In this document: piece by piece, positions 51,623 through 59,673 of the stretch
How positions within the stretch are numbered: position 1 is the first letter of the stretch
Layout: each line of letters opens with the position of its first letter
Origin: Streptomyces sp. NBC_00414
Lineage (GTDB): Bacteria > Actinomycetota > Actinomycetes > Streptomycetales > Streptomycetaceae
Length of the DNA stretch: 64,000 nt
Direction of reading: 5' to 3'
Assembly (NCBI RefSeq): GCF_036038375.1
Contig: NZ_CP107935.1
Location: 2,294,001 to 2,358,000, forward strand
The notes under the pieces: generated by a model
The model's database searches: none
What the model was told of the DNA's origin: nothing
The model's input: the letters and a program-made list of their open reading frames with translations, nothing else
Position numbers and translations under genes: made by a program

Positions 51623-52960
51623 GTGAAGGAAATCCTGGACGCGATCCAGTCGCGGACGGCCACGTCCGCCGACTTCGCCGCGCTACCGCTCCCCGAGTCC
51701 TACCGCGCGATCACCGTGCACAAGGACGAGACCGAGATGTTCGACGGGCTCGCCACCCGCGACAAGGACCCCCGCAAGTCGATCCACCTGGACGACGTGC
51801 CGGTGCCGGAGCTCGGCCCCGGCGAGGCCCTGGTGGCCGTGATGGCCTCCTCGGTCAACTACAACTCCGTGTGGACCTCGATCTTCGAGCCGGTGTCCAC
51901 CTTCAGCTTCCTGGAGCGCTACGGCAGGCTCAGCGAGCTGACCAAGCGCCACGACCTGCCGTACCACGTCATCGGTTCGGACCTCGCGGGCGTCGTGCTG
52001 CGTACCGGCCCCGGCGTGAACGCCTGGCACCCCGGCGACGAGGTCGTCGCGCACTGCCTGTCCGTCGAGCTGGAGTCCAGCGACGGGCACAACGACACCA
52101 TGCTCGACCCCGAGCAGCGCATCTGGGGCTTCGAGACCAACTTCGGCGGGCTCGCCGAGATCGCGCTCGTCAAGTCCAACCAGCTGATGCCCAAGCCCGA
52201 CCACCTGTCGTGGGAGGAGGCCGCCGCACCCGGGCTGGTCAACTCCACCGCGTACCGGCAGCTGGTCTCGCGCAACGGCGCCGGGATGAAGCAGGGCGAC
52301 AACGTCCTCATCTGGGGCGCGAGCGGCGGCCTCGGCTCTTACGCCACCCAGTTCGCGCTGGCCGGCGGCGCCAACCCCATCTGTGTGGTGAGCAGCCCGC
52401 AGAAGGCGGACATCTGCCGGGCGATGGGCGCCGAGGCGATCATCGACCGCAACGCCGAGGACTACAGGTTCTGGAAGGACGAGCACAACCAGGACCCGAA
52501 GGAGTGGAAGCGCTTCGGCAAGCGCATCCGCGAGCTGACCGGCGGCGAGGACGTGGACATCGTCTTCGAGCACCCGGGCCGCGAGACCTTCGGCGCCTCC
52601 GTGTACGTCACCCGCAAGGGCGGCACGATCGTCACCTGCGCGTCCACCTCGGGCTACAACCACGAGTACGACAACCGCTACCTGTGGATGTCCCTGAAGC
52701 GGATCATCGGCTCGCACTTCGCCAACTACCGCGAGGCCTGGGAGGCCAACCGGCTCATCGCGAAGGGCAAGATCCACCCGACGCTCTCCCGCGTGTACTC
52801 GCTGGAGGAGACCGGGCAGGCCGCCTTCGACGTGCACCGCAACCTCCATCAGGGCAAGGTCGGTGTCCTGGCACTGGCGCCCACCGAGGGCCTCGGCGTG
52901 CGCGACGAGGAGAAGCGCGCCCAGCACGTCGACGCCATCAACCGCTTCCGGAACATCTGA
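51623..52960 (+). CDS. ccr: Crotonyl-CoA carboxylase/reductase
   Basis: 445 residues, MDR superfamily. It reductively carboxylates crotonyl-CoA to ethylmalonyl-CoA with NADPH and CO2, the key step of the ethylmalonyl-CoA pathway and a source of polyketide extender units. The NADPH loop is WGASGGLGSYATQFA. Residues reported to hold CO2 in the Kitasatospora enzyme (Asn81, Phe170, Glu171, His365) are all present at the same numbers: SSVNYNSVW, IWGFETNF and GSHFANYR. It starts with GTG at 51623, with GGAGG 7 nt before. Followed by ecm 9 bp downstream. Confidence 0.97.
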   Translation: MKEILDAIQSRTATSADFAALPLPESYRAITVHKDETEMFDGLATRDKDPRKSIHLDDVPVPELGPGEALVAVMASSVNYNSVWTSIFEPVSTFSFLERYGRLSELTKRHDLPYHVIGSDLAGVVLRTGPGVNAWHPGDEVVAHCLSVELESSDGHNDTMLDPEQRIWGFETNFGGLAEIALVKSNQLMPKPDHLSWEEAAAPGLVNSTAYRQLVSRNGAGMKQGDNVLIWGASGGLGSYATQFALAGGANPICVVSSPQKADICRAMGAEAIIDRNAEDYRFWKDEHNQDPKEWKRFGKRIRELTGGEDVDIVFEHPGRETFGASVYVTRKGGTIVTCASTSGYNHEYDNRYLWMSLKRIIGSHFANYREAWEANRLIAKGKIHPTLSRVYSLEETGQAAFDVHRNLHQGKVGVLALAPTEGLGVRDEEKRAQHVDAINRFRNI

Positions 52961-52969
52961 GGTCCGAAG

Positions 52970-55018
52970 ATGACAGAGCGCCAGACGCCGCAGGGGCGGC
53001 CCGAGAAGGACCGGCCGTGGCTGATGCGGACCTACGCGGGCCACTCCACCGCCGAGGCGTCCAACGAGTTGTACCGGCGCAACCTCGCCAAGGGGCAGAC
53101 GGGTCTGTCGGTCGCGTTCGACCTGCCGACCCAGACCGGCTACGACCCGGACCACATCCTCGCCCGCGGCGAGGTCGGCCGGGTCGGCGTGCCGGTGTCG
53201 CACCTCGGTGACATGCGCCGGCTGTTCCAGGACATCCCCCTGGACCGGATGAACACCTCGATGACCATCAACGCCACCGCCATGTGGCTGCTGGCGCTCT
53301 ACCAGGTCGTAGCCGAGGAGCAGGGTGTGGACATCACCACGCTCCAGGGGACGACCCAGAACGACATCGTGAAGGAGTACCTGTCGCGGGGCACGCACGT
53401 GTTCCCGCCGGTGCCCTCCCTCCGTCTGACGACGGACATGATCTGTTACACGGTCAACAACATCCCCAAGTGGAACCCGATCAACATCTGCAGTTACCAC
53501 CTGCAGGAGGCGGGAGCCACTCCGGTCCAGGAGATCGCGTACGCGATGTCCACCGCGATCGCCGTGCTCGACGCGGTGTTCGCGTCCGGCCAGATCGCCG
53601 AGGAGCAGAAGGGCGACGTGGTCGCCCGTATCTCCTTCTTCGTGAACGCGGGCGTCCGCTTCGTCGAGGAGATGTGCAAGATGCGGGCCTTCGGCCGCAT
53701 CTGGGACAGGATCACGCGCGAGCGGTACGGCATCGAGAACCCCAAGCACCGCCGGTTCCGGTACGGGGTCCAGGTCAACTCCCTCGGACTGACCGAGGCC
53801 CAGCCGGAGAACAACATCCAGCGGATCGTGCTGGAGATGCTGGCCGTGACCCTCTCGAAGGACGCACGCGCGCGTGCCGTCCAACTGCCCGCCTGGAACG
53901 AGGCGTTGGGGCTGCCCCGGCCCTGGGACCAGCAGTGGTCGCTGCGCATGCAGCAGGTGCTCGCCTACGAGAGCGACCTGCTGGAGTACGCCGACATCTT
54001 CGAGGGCTCGCACGTCGTCGAGGCGAAGGTCTCCCAGCTGATCGAGGACTCGTTCGCCGAGATCGACCGGATCCAGGAGATGGGCGGCGCGATGGCGGCC
54101 GTCGAGTCGGGCTACCTGAAGTCGCAGCTCGTCTCGTCGCACGCCGAGCGCCGGGCCCGTATCGAGTCCGGCGACGAGAAGATCATCGGCGTCAACATCT
54201 TCGAGTCGACCGAGCCCAACCCGCTCACCGCCGACCTGGACGCCGCGATCATGACGGTCGACCCGGCGGTCGAGGCCCGGGTGACCGCGGCCCTCACGCA
54301 GTGGCGCGACACCCGTTACCAGCCCCCCTTCAACCACCCGCGCCCGTGCAAGGCGCTGGACCGGCTGAAGGAGGCCGCGAAGGGCACCGGCAACCTCATG
54401 GAGGCCACCCTGGAGTGCGCCCGTGCCGGAGTCACGACCGGCGAGTGGGCCGGTGCCCTGCGCGAGGTGTTCGGCGAGTTCCGCGCCCCCACCGGTGTGT
54501 CGTCCGCGCCCGTCGCGGTGACCGCCGAGGAGGGCACCGCGATGGCGGCGGTCCGCCGCAAGGTGGAACTCACCGCTCGGGACATGGGTGTCGGCAAGCT
54601 CCGCTTCCTGGTGGGCAAGCCGGGCCTGGACGGGCACTCCAACGGCGCCGAGCAGATCGCCGTACGGGCCCGTGACGCCGGCTTCGAGGTGGTCTACCAG
54701 GGCATCCGGCTGACACCCGAGGAGATCGTGACCGCGGCCGTCGCCGAGGACGTCCACGGGGTCGGCCTGTCCATCCTGTCGGGCTCGCACGCCCAGCTGG
54801 TGCCCGACGTGCTGGAGCGGCTGCGCGAGGCCGGCGCCGCCGACATCCCGGTGATCGCCGGCGGGATCATCCCGAACGCCGACGCCGAGCTGCTCAGGGC
54901 CGCCGGAGTGGCCGCCGTCTTCACCCCGAAGGACTTCGACATCACGGGAATCATCGGCCGTATCGTCGACGAGATCCGGAAAGCGAACAAGCTCGACCCT
55001 CTGGAGGTCCCCGCATGA
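52970..55018 (+). CDS. ecm: Ethylmalonyl-CoA mutase (MeaA-like, B12-dependent)
   Basis: 682 residues with both the catalytic barrel and the cobalamin domain in one chain. Barrel features: RTYAGHSTAEASNELYRRNLAKGQTGLSVAFDLPTQ, TLQGTTQNDIVKEYLSRGT. The B12 motif is DGHSNGAEQIAVRARDAG (DxHxxG), then SILSGSHAQLVPDV. It converts (2R)-ethylmalonyl-CoA to methylsuccinyl-CoA; placement after ccr separates it from methylmalonyl-CoA mutase. The stop overlaps the next gene (ATGA at 55015-55018). No B12 riboswitch is seen upstream. Confidence 0.96.
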   Translation: MTERQTPQGRPEKDRPWLMRTYAGHSTAEASNELYRRNLAKGQTGLSVAFDLPTQTGYDPDHILARGEVGRVGVPVSHLGDMRRLFQDIPLDRMNTSMTINATAMWLLALYQVVAEEQGVDITTLQGTTQNDIVKEYLSRGTHVFPPVPSLRLTTDMICYTVNNIPKWNPINICSYHLQEAGATPVQEIAYAMSTAIAVLDAVFASGQIAEEQKGDVVARISFFVNAGVRFVEEMCKMRAFGRIWDRITRERYGIENPKHRRFRYGVQVNSLGLTEAQPENNIQRIVLEMLAVTLSKDARARAVQLPAWNEALGLPRPWDQQWSLRMQQVLAYESDLLEYADIFEGSHVVEAKVSQLIEDSFAEIDRIQEMGGAMAAVESGYLKSQLVSSHAERRARIESGDEKIIGVNIFESTEPNPLTADLDAAIMTVDPAVEARVTAALTQWRDTRYQPPFNHPRPCKALDRLKEAAKGTGNLMEATLECARAGVTTGEWAGALREVFGEFRAPTGVSSAPVAVTAEEGTAMAAVRRKVELTARDMGVGKLRFLVGKPGLDGHSNGAEQIAVRARDAGFEVVYQGIRLTPEEIVTAAVAEDVHGVGLSILSGSHAQLVPDVLERLREAGAADIPVIAGGIIPNADAELLRAAGVAAVFTPKDFDITGIIGRIVDEIRKANKLDPLEVPA

Positions 55019-55989
55019 CCAGCCCTGTTCCCCAGGTCAACCGTTTGCGCCCGCGGCGCTCCTGCCTGGCCGTGCCCGGCTCGAACCCCCGCTTCCTGGA
55101 GAAGGCGCAGGGCCTTCCGGCCGACCAGGTCTTCCTGGACCTTGAGGACGCGTGCGCGCCGCTCGCCAAGCCCGAGGCGCGGCACACCATCGTCAAGTTC
55201 CTCAACGAGGGCGACTGGACGGGCAAGACGCGGGTCGTGCGCGTGAACGACTGGACGACGGAGTGGACGTACCGCGATGTCGTGACGGTCGTCGAGGGGG
55301 CGGGCCCCAACCTCGACTGCATCATGCTGCCGAAGGTCCAGGACGCCCAGCAGGTGGTGGCCCTCGACCTGCTTCTGACGCAGATCGAGAAGACGATGGG
55401 CTTCGAGGTCGGCAAGATCGGCATCGAGGCGCAGATCGAGAACGCCAAGGGTCTGAACAACGTCAACGAGATCGCGACCGCCTCCCAGCGTGTCGAGACG
55501 ATCATCTTCGGCCCGGCCGACTTCATGGCGTCGATCAACATGAAGTCGCTGGTCGTGGGCGAGCAGCCGCCCGGCTACCCGGCGGACGCCTACCACTACA
55601 TCCTGATGAAGATCCTGATGGCCGCCCGCGCCAACAACCTCCAGGCGATCGACGGCCCCTACCTGCAGATCCGCAACGTCGACGGCTACCGCGAGGTCGC
55701 CCGGCGCGCCGCGGCCCTCGGCTTCGACGGCAAGTGGGTGCTGCACCCGGGCCAGGTCGAGGCGTCGAACGAGATCTTTTCGCCGTCCCAGGAGGACTTC
55801 GACCACGCCGAGCTGATCCTGGACGCGTACGACTACTACACGTCCGAGGCCGGCGGCAAGAAGGGCTCCGCGATGATCGGCGACGAGATGATCGACGAGG
55901 CAAGCCGCAAGATGGCCCTCGTCATCTCCGGCAAGGGCCGCGCCGCGGGCCTGCAGCGCACGTCCAAGTTCGAAGCGCCCTCCGCCTGA
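55015..55989 (+). CDS. mcl: Beta-methylmalyl-CoA/malyl-CoA lyase (HpcH/HpaI, CitE-like)
   Basis: 324 residues. CitE-type TIM barrel: RSCLAVPGSNPRFLEKAQ, DQVFLDLEDACAPLAKPEAR (Mg-binding acid residues), KIGIEAQIENAKGLNNV and IIFGPADFMASINM. It cleaves beta-methylmalyl-CoA into glyoxylate and propionyl-CoA, the end of the pathway. Translationally coupled to ecm. A hairpin follows in the 91-bp gap before the hydratase. Confidence 0.94.
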   Translation: MTSPVPQVNRLRPRRSCLAVPGSNPRFLEKAQGLPADQVFLDLEDACAPLAKPEARHTIVKFLNEGDWTGKTRVVRVNDWTTEWTYRDVVTVVEGAGPNLDCIMLPKVQDAQQVVALDLLLTQIEKTMGFEVGKIGIEAQIENAKGLNNVNEIATASQRVETIIFGPADFMASINMKSLVVGEQPPGYPADAYHYILMKILMAARANNLQAIDGPYLQIRNVDGYREVARRAAALGFDGKWVLHPGQVEASNEIFSPSQEDFDHAELILDAYDYYTSEAGGKKGSAMIGDEMIDEASRKMALVISGKGRAAGLQRTSKFEAPSA

Positions 55990-56029
55990 CTCGGGCCAGG
56001 CAGTTCGGAACACACAAAAAAACCCTCAT

Positions 56030-56056
56030 CCCCCAGACCCCGCAGGGGCCTGGGGG
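56030..56056 (+). terminator. Hairpin between mcl and the hydratase gene
   Basis: CCCCCAG-A-CCCC, GCA loop, GGGG-C-CTGGGGG: 11 pairs with one A/C mismatch. No T-tract follows, so it may be a partial terminator or an mRNA-processing or stability element inside the operon. Confidence 0.55.
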
Positions 56057-56080
56057 CATACCAGCCCGGAGGGCGAGACC

Positions 56081-56593
56081 ATGCAGTTCGGCCGTACCTA
56101 CGAAGAGTTCACCGTCGGCGACGTCTACAAGCACTGGCCCGGGAAAACGGTCACCGAGTACGACGACCACCTCTTCTGTCTGCTCACGATGAACCACCAC
56201 CCGCTCCACATGGACGCCAACTACGCCGAGAACACCACGGACTTCAAGAAGAACGTCGTGGTGGGGAACTACATCTACTCCCTGCTGCTCGGCATGTCCG
56301 TCCCCGACGTCTCGGGCAAGGCGATCGCCAACCTGGAGGTCGAGTCGCTGAAGCACGTCGCGCCGACCTTCCACGGCGACACGCTCTACGGCGAGACCAC
56401 GGTCCTCGACAAGACACCTTCCCGGTCCAAGAACGACCGCGGGATCGTGTACGTCGAGACCAGGGGCTACAAGCAGGACGGCACGCTGGTCTGTGTGTTC
56501 CGCCGCAAGGTGATGGTCCCCACCGAGACGTACATCAAGGAGCGCGGCGGCGAACAGCCCGGCCGCCCCCAGCTCAAGGAGCAGGAGAAGTAG
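56081..56593 (+). CDS. mch: Mesaconyl-CoA hydratase (MaoC family)
   Basis: 170 residues, single hot-dog domain: FGRTYEEFTVGDVYKHWPGKTVTEYDDHLFC, NHHPLHMDANYAENTTDFKKNVVVGNYIYSLLLGM, and LKHVAPTFHGDTLYGETTV. In this operon it should hydrate mesaconyl-CoA to beta-methylmalyl-CoA. The ATG at 56081 follows GGAGGG. The acyl-CoA dehydrogenase starts 2 bp after its stop. It is a one-domain form, shorter than the two-domain mesaconyl-CoA hydratase known from Rhodobacter. Confidence 0.9.
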   Translation: MQFGRTYEEFTVGDVYKHWPGKTVTEYDDHLFCLLTMNHHPLHMDANYAENTTDFKKNVVVGNYIYSLLLGMSVPDVSGKAIANLEVESLKHVAPTFHGDTLYGETTVLDKTPSRSKNDRGIVYVETRGYKQDGTLVCVFRRKVMVPTETYIKERGGEQPGRPQLKEQEK

Positions 56594-56595
56594 CC

Positions 56596-57801
56596 ATGGC
56601 GCGACTCGCCCAGACCGCCGGTCTGACCGACATCCAGCGGGAGATCCTGTCGACCGTACGGGACTTCGTCGACAAGGAGATCATCCCGGTCGCGACCGGG
56701 CTGGAGCACCGCGACGAGTACCCCCAGCAGATCGTCGACGGTCTCAAGGAGTTGGGCCTCTTCGGCCTGATGATCCCCGAGGAGTACGGGGGTCTGGGTG
56801 AGTCGCTCCTCACCTACGCGCTGTGCGTGGAGGAGATCGCGCGCGGCTGGATGTCGGTCTCCGGCATCATCAACACCCATTTCATCGTGGCCTACATGCT
56901 CAAGCAGCACGGCACGCAGGAGCAGCGGGAGTACTTCCTTCCGCGCATGGCGGCGGGCGACGTGCGCGGCGCGTTCTCCATGTCCGAGCCGGCGCTCGGC
57001 TCCGACGTGTCGGCCATCACGTCCAAGGCGGTGAAGGACGGCGACGAATATGTCCTGAACGGCCAGAAGATGTGGCTCACGAACGGCGGTACGTCGACTC
57101 TCGTGGCCGTTCTCGTGAAGAGTGACGAAGGCCACCCCGAGGGCACCGCGCCCCATAAGTCGATGACGACCTTCCTCGTGGAGAAGGAGCCCGGTTTCGG
57201 TGAGGTCCGTCCCGGCCTGACCATCCCCGGGAAGATCGACAAGATGGGCTACAAGGGGGTCGACACCACCGAGCTGATCATGGATGGCCTGCGCATTCCG
57301 GCCGATCGCGTGCTCGGCGGCACCACCGGCCGAGGTTTTTATCAGATGATGGACGGCGTCGAAGTGGGCCGCGTCAACGTGGCCGCGCGTGGTTGCGGTG
57401 TCGCTCAGCGTGCGTTTGAGCTGGGCGTTTCCTACGCCCAGCAGCGCCACACCTTCGGCAAGCAGATCGCCCAGCACCAGGCGATCCAGTTCAAACTGGC
57501 CGAGATGGCTACCAAGGTCGAGGCCGCCCATGCGATGATGGTCAATGCGGCGCGCAAAAAGGACTCCGGGGAGCGAAACGACCTCGAAGCAGGGATGGCG
57601 AAGTACCTCGCCTCCGAGTACTGCAAAGAGGTCGTGGAAGACGCCTTCCGGATCCACGGCGGCTACGGCTTCTCAAAGGAGTACGAGATCGAGCGCCTCT
57701 ACCGCGAGGCGCCGATGCTGCTCATCGGTGAAGGTACCGCCGAAATCCAGAAAATGATCATCGGACGCAGGCTGCTCGAAGAGTATCGACTCCAGGGTTA
57801 G
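56596..57801 (+). CDS. mcd: Acyl-CoA dehydrogenase, probable (2S)-methylsuccinyl-CoA dehydrogenase
   Basis: 401 residues. ACAD family: FSMSEPALGSDVSAITSKA, WLTNGGTSTLVAV, QRHTFGKQIAQHQAIQFKLAEMA, and RIHGGYGFSKEYEIERLYREAPMLLIGEGTAEIQ, which holds the likely catalytic glutamate. It should oxidise methylsuccinyl-CoA to mesaconyl-CoA. Codon usage shifts: from about 57300 on, A/T third bases such as TTT, TAT, GAA and CGT become common, unlike the first half and the neighbours. Last gene of the ccr operon. Confidence 0.92.
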   Translation: MARLAQTAGLTDIQREILSTVRDFVDKEIIPVATGLEHRDEYPQQIVDGLKELGLFGLMIPEEYGGLGESLLTYALCVEEIARGWMSVSGIINTHFIVAYMLKQHGTQEQREYFLPRMAAGDVRGAFSMSEPALGSDVSAITSKAVKDGDEYVLNGQKMWLTNGGTSTLVAVLVKSDEGHPEGTAPHKSMTTFLVEKEPGFGEVRPGLTIPGKIDKMGYKGVDTTELIMDGLRIPADRVLGGTTGRGFYQMMDGVEVGRVNVAARGCGVAQRAFELGVSYAQQRHTFGKQIAQHQAIQFKLAEMATKVEAAHAMMVNAARKKDSGERNDLEAGMAKYLASEYCKEVVEDAFRIHGGYGFSKEYEIERLYREAPMLLIGEGTAEIQKMIIGRRLLEEYRLQG

Positions 57802-57971
57802 ATATACCGATTCGGGGTGTTTTCATCGAGAAGAAGATCACACCCCGTCAGCGCTCTTCGGACACCGACTCGGCTTCCTGGCTTACCCAGTTGTGGCCCG
57901 CGACCGGTACGATCCCGGGAAAGCCGCCGTCCCCAGTCACAGCGCGGCATCATCCGCTACGAAGGTCATCC

Positions 57972-58628
57972 ATGCCCCACAGCCAAACCTCTGCACCACG
58001 CGACAGCCTGGCCGGCGTACGTCTTGCGCGCGGAGCATCGCCGTGGCTCCTCCCGACCGTCGCCACCGCAGCCCTCAGCCTGGTACGCGCGCGCAAGTCC
58101 GGCGCCGCCAAGGCCGTGGCCGTACCCGCCACCGCTCTTGCGGCGGGCATGCTGTGGTTCTTCCGCGACCCCGAGCGCGAGATCACCCAGGGCCGGGTCA
58201 TCTCGCCCGCCGACGGTGTGGTGCAGAGCATCATGCCGTGGAAGGACGGGCGCACCCGCGTCGCGATCTTCATGAGCCCGCTGAACGTCCACGTCAACCG
58301 CGCGCCTCTCTCCGGCACGGTGACGTCGGTCGAGCACATCCCCGGCGGATTCGTTCCGGCGTTCAACAAGGAGAGCGAGAACAACGAGCGCGTTGTCTGG
58401 CACTTCGACACCGAGCTCGGCGACATCGAGATGATCCAGATCGCCGGTGCGGTCGCGAGGCGCATCGTGCCGTACATCCCGCAGGGCACGAAGGTCGAGC
58501 AGGGCGAGCGGATCGGGCTGATCCGCTTCGGGTCGCGCGTCGACATCTATCTCCCCGAGGGCGTGGAGGTCGACGTGGAGGTCGGTCAGAAGACCGTGGC
58601 GGGGGTGACTCGCATTGACCGTGATTGA
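57972..58628 (+). CDS. psd: Phosphatidylserine decarboxylase (proenzyme)
   Basis: 218 residues, the short bacterial class. After an N-terminal hydrophobic segment (SPWLLPTVATAALSLV; then VAVPATALAAGMLWFFRDPERE) come SPADGVVQSI, RVAIFMSPLNVHVNRAPLSG and the self-cleavage site in GLIRFGSRVDIYLP, where the serine of Gly-Ser becomes the pyruvoyl group. It makes phosphatidylethanolamine from phosphatidylserine at the membrane. The start is the ATG at 57972 after GAAGG. It overlaps pssA by 14 nt. Confidence 0.94.
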   Translation: MPHSQTSAPRDSLAGVRLARGASPWLLPTVATAALSLVRARKSGAAKAVAVPATALAAGMLWFFRDPEREITQGRVISPADGVVQSIMPWKDGRTRVAIFMSPLNVHVNRAPLSGTVTSVEHIPGGFVPAFNKESENNERVVWHFDTELGDIEMIQIAGAVARRIVPYIPQGTKVEQGERIGLIRFGSRVDIYLPEGVEVDVEVGQKTVAGVTRIDRD

Positions 58629-59469
58629 TCCCGAGACGCAGACCGGCTGGGTGCCGGAGGCCGACGAGCTCGACGACGAGGAGGAGATGCCCCTTTCTCT
58701 CCGCCTCTCGATAGCGGACACGCTCACCCTCGGTAACGCCACGTGCGGCTTCATGGCGGTGTACTTCACCACCACAGGCATCCTGATCCCGCACCTCACG
58801 GGCAGCCAGGAGTCCGGCATGGCGCGGCACAGTGCCGCCACCGCCGTGATCCTGATGCTGTGCGCGGCGGTCTTCGACCTGTTCGACGGCCTGGTGGCCC
58901 GCAAGCTGCGCTCCTCACCCATGGGCGCGGAGCTGGACAACCTCTCGGACCTGATCAGCTTCGGTCTGGCGCCGGCGTACTTCGTGCTCGTCTACGGCAT
59001 GGTCGCCGACGACGCGCACCAGCGGGTGGCGGCGGTGGGGGCGATCGTGGTCCTGCTGGCCGTCGTGCTCCGACTGGCCAGATTCTCGTGCGTCACCGTC
59101 AAGGACGGCACCTTCCAGGGCATGCCGTCGCCGTTCGGTGCGCTGACGGTCGTCTCGATCGTGCTGCTTGAGCTGCCGTTCGTCGCCACGCTCATGGCGA
59201 TCATCGGTACCGCGTGGCTGATGGTGAGCCGGGTCGAGTACCCGAAGCCGCGGGGGCGGCTCGCGGTGGCGATGCTCTCCTGGATCGTGCTGAGCATGGC
59301 GCTGCTGGCCTCCTGGGCCTTCGAAGCGCCCGGTGGGCAGCTGCTGCTGCAGACCGGGTGTGCGTTGCAGCTGGTGATGGGGGCCGTGATTCCCCTCTTC
59401 GCCACGGCTCGTCGGGTGAACAACTTCAGGGACAACCGGCGAGAGGCCAGGGCGGCGCAGCTGCCCTAG
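58615..59469 (+). CDS. pssA: CDP-diacylglycerol--serine O-phosphatidyltransferase
   Basis: 284 residues, multi-pass membrane enzyme. The CDP-alcohol phosphotransferase signature is DLFDGLVARKLRSSPMGAELDNLSD (DGxxAR...G...D...D, about residues 85-108). It makes phosphatidylserine, the substrate of the psd product encoded just upstream; the two overlap. The start is TTG at 58615 with GGGGGTG 8 nt before; a GTG at 58621 is an alternative. The C-terminus has four further hydrophobic helices. Confidence 0.94.
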   Translation: MTVIDPETQTGWVPEADELDDEEEMPLSLRLSIADTLTLGNATCGFMAVYFTTTGILIPHLTGSQESGMARHSAATAVILMLCAAVFDLFDGLVARKLRSSPMGAELDNLSDLISFGLAPAYFVLVYGMVADDAHQRVAAVGAIVVLLAVVLRLARFSCVTVKDGTFQGMPSPFGALTVVSIVLLELPFVATLMAIIGTAWLMVSRVEYPKPRGRLAVAMLSWIVLSMALLASWAFEAPGGQLLLQTGCALQLVMGAVIPLFATARRVNNFRDNRREARAAQLP

Positions 59470-59483
59470 TTCTTACCGCCTGT

Positions 59484-59533
59484 GCACAGGGGAAGGGCCC
59501 CGAACCTCTTGGTTCGGGGCCCTTCCCTTGTGC
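59484..59533. terminator. Very long hairpin terminator between pssA and the ABC transporter operon
   Basis: A stem of 23 pairs with a single G/T wobble (59484-59506 with 59511-59533) and a TCTT loop. The inner 17 bp are perfect (GGGAAGGGCCCCGAACC and its complement). It lies between convergent transcripts, so it can stop both. Confidence 0.9.
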
Positions 59534-59615
59534 TTCGGAGTGCGGATGCGTGGGGCCTTGTGCTTCGGAGTGCGGATGCGTGGGGCCTTGTGCTTCGGAG
59601 TGGGGGTGCGTGGGG
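59526..59615. repeat. Three tandem 30-bp repeats abutting the terminator
   Basis: The unit contains TTGTGCTTCGGAGTGCGGAT and recurs exactly 30 bp apart (TTGTGC at 59528, 59558 and 59588). The first two are identical; the third has a GGGGG variant. The first unit overlaps the right arm of the terminator hairpin. Confidence 0.88.
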
Positions 59616-59622
59616 GTTGCCC

Positions 59623-59641
59623 GCGCAGTTCCCCGCACCCC
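59623..59641 (-). repeat. Dispersed 19-bp repeat, single copy
   Basis: One reverse copy (GCGCAGTTCCCCGCACCCC, one mismatch) just past the stop of the substrate-binding protein gene (59674, minus strand), beside the tandem 30-bp repeats. Confidence 0.8.
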
Positions 59642-59673
59642 TGAAAGGGCCCCTGACGGGGCCCCGCAGGGTG

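Noticed and set aside
51683..54790. 1035-codon minus-strand open frame across ccr and ecm
   Set aside because: Antisense to two clear enzymes. The sequence is a mirrored low-complexity product rich in Arg, Leu and Val without motifs.
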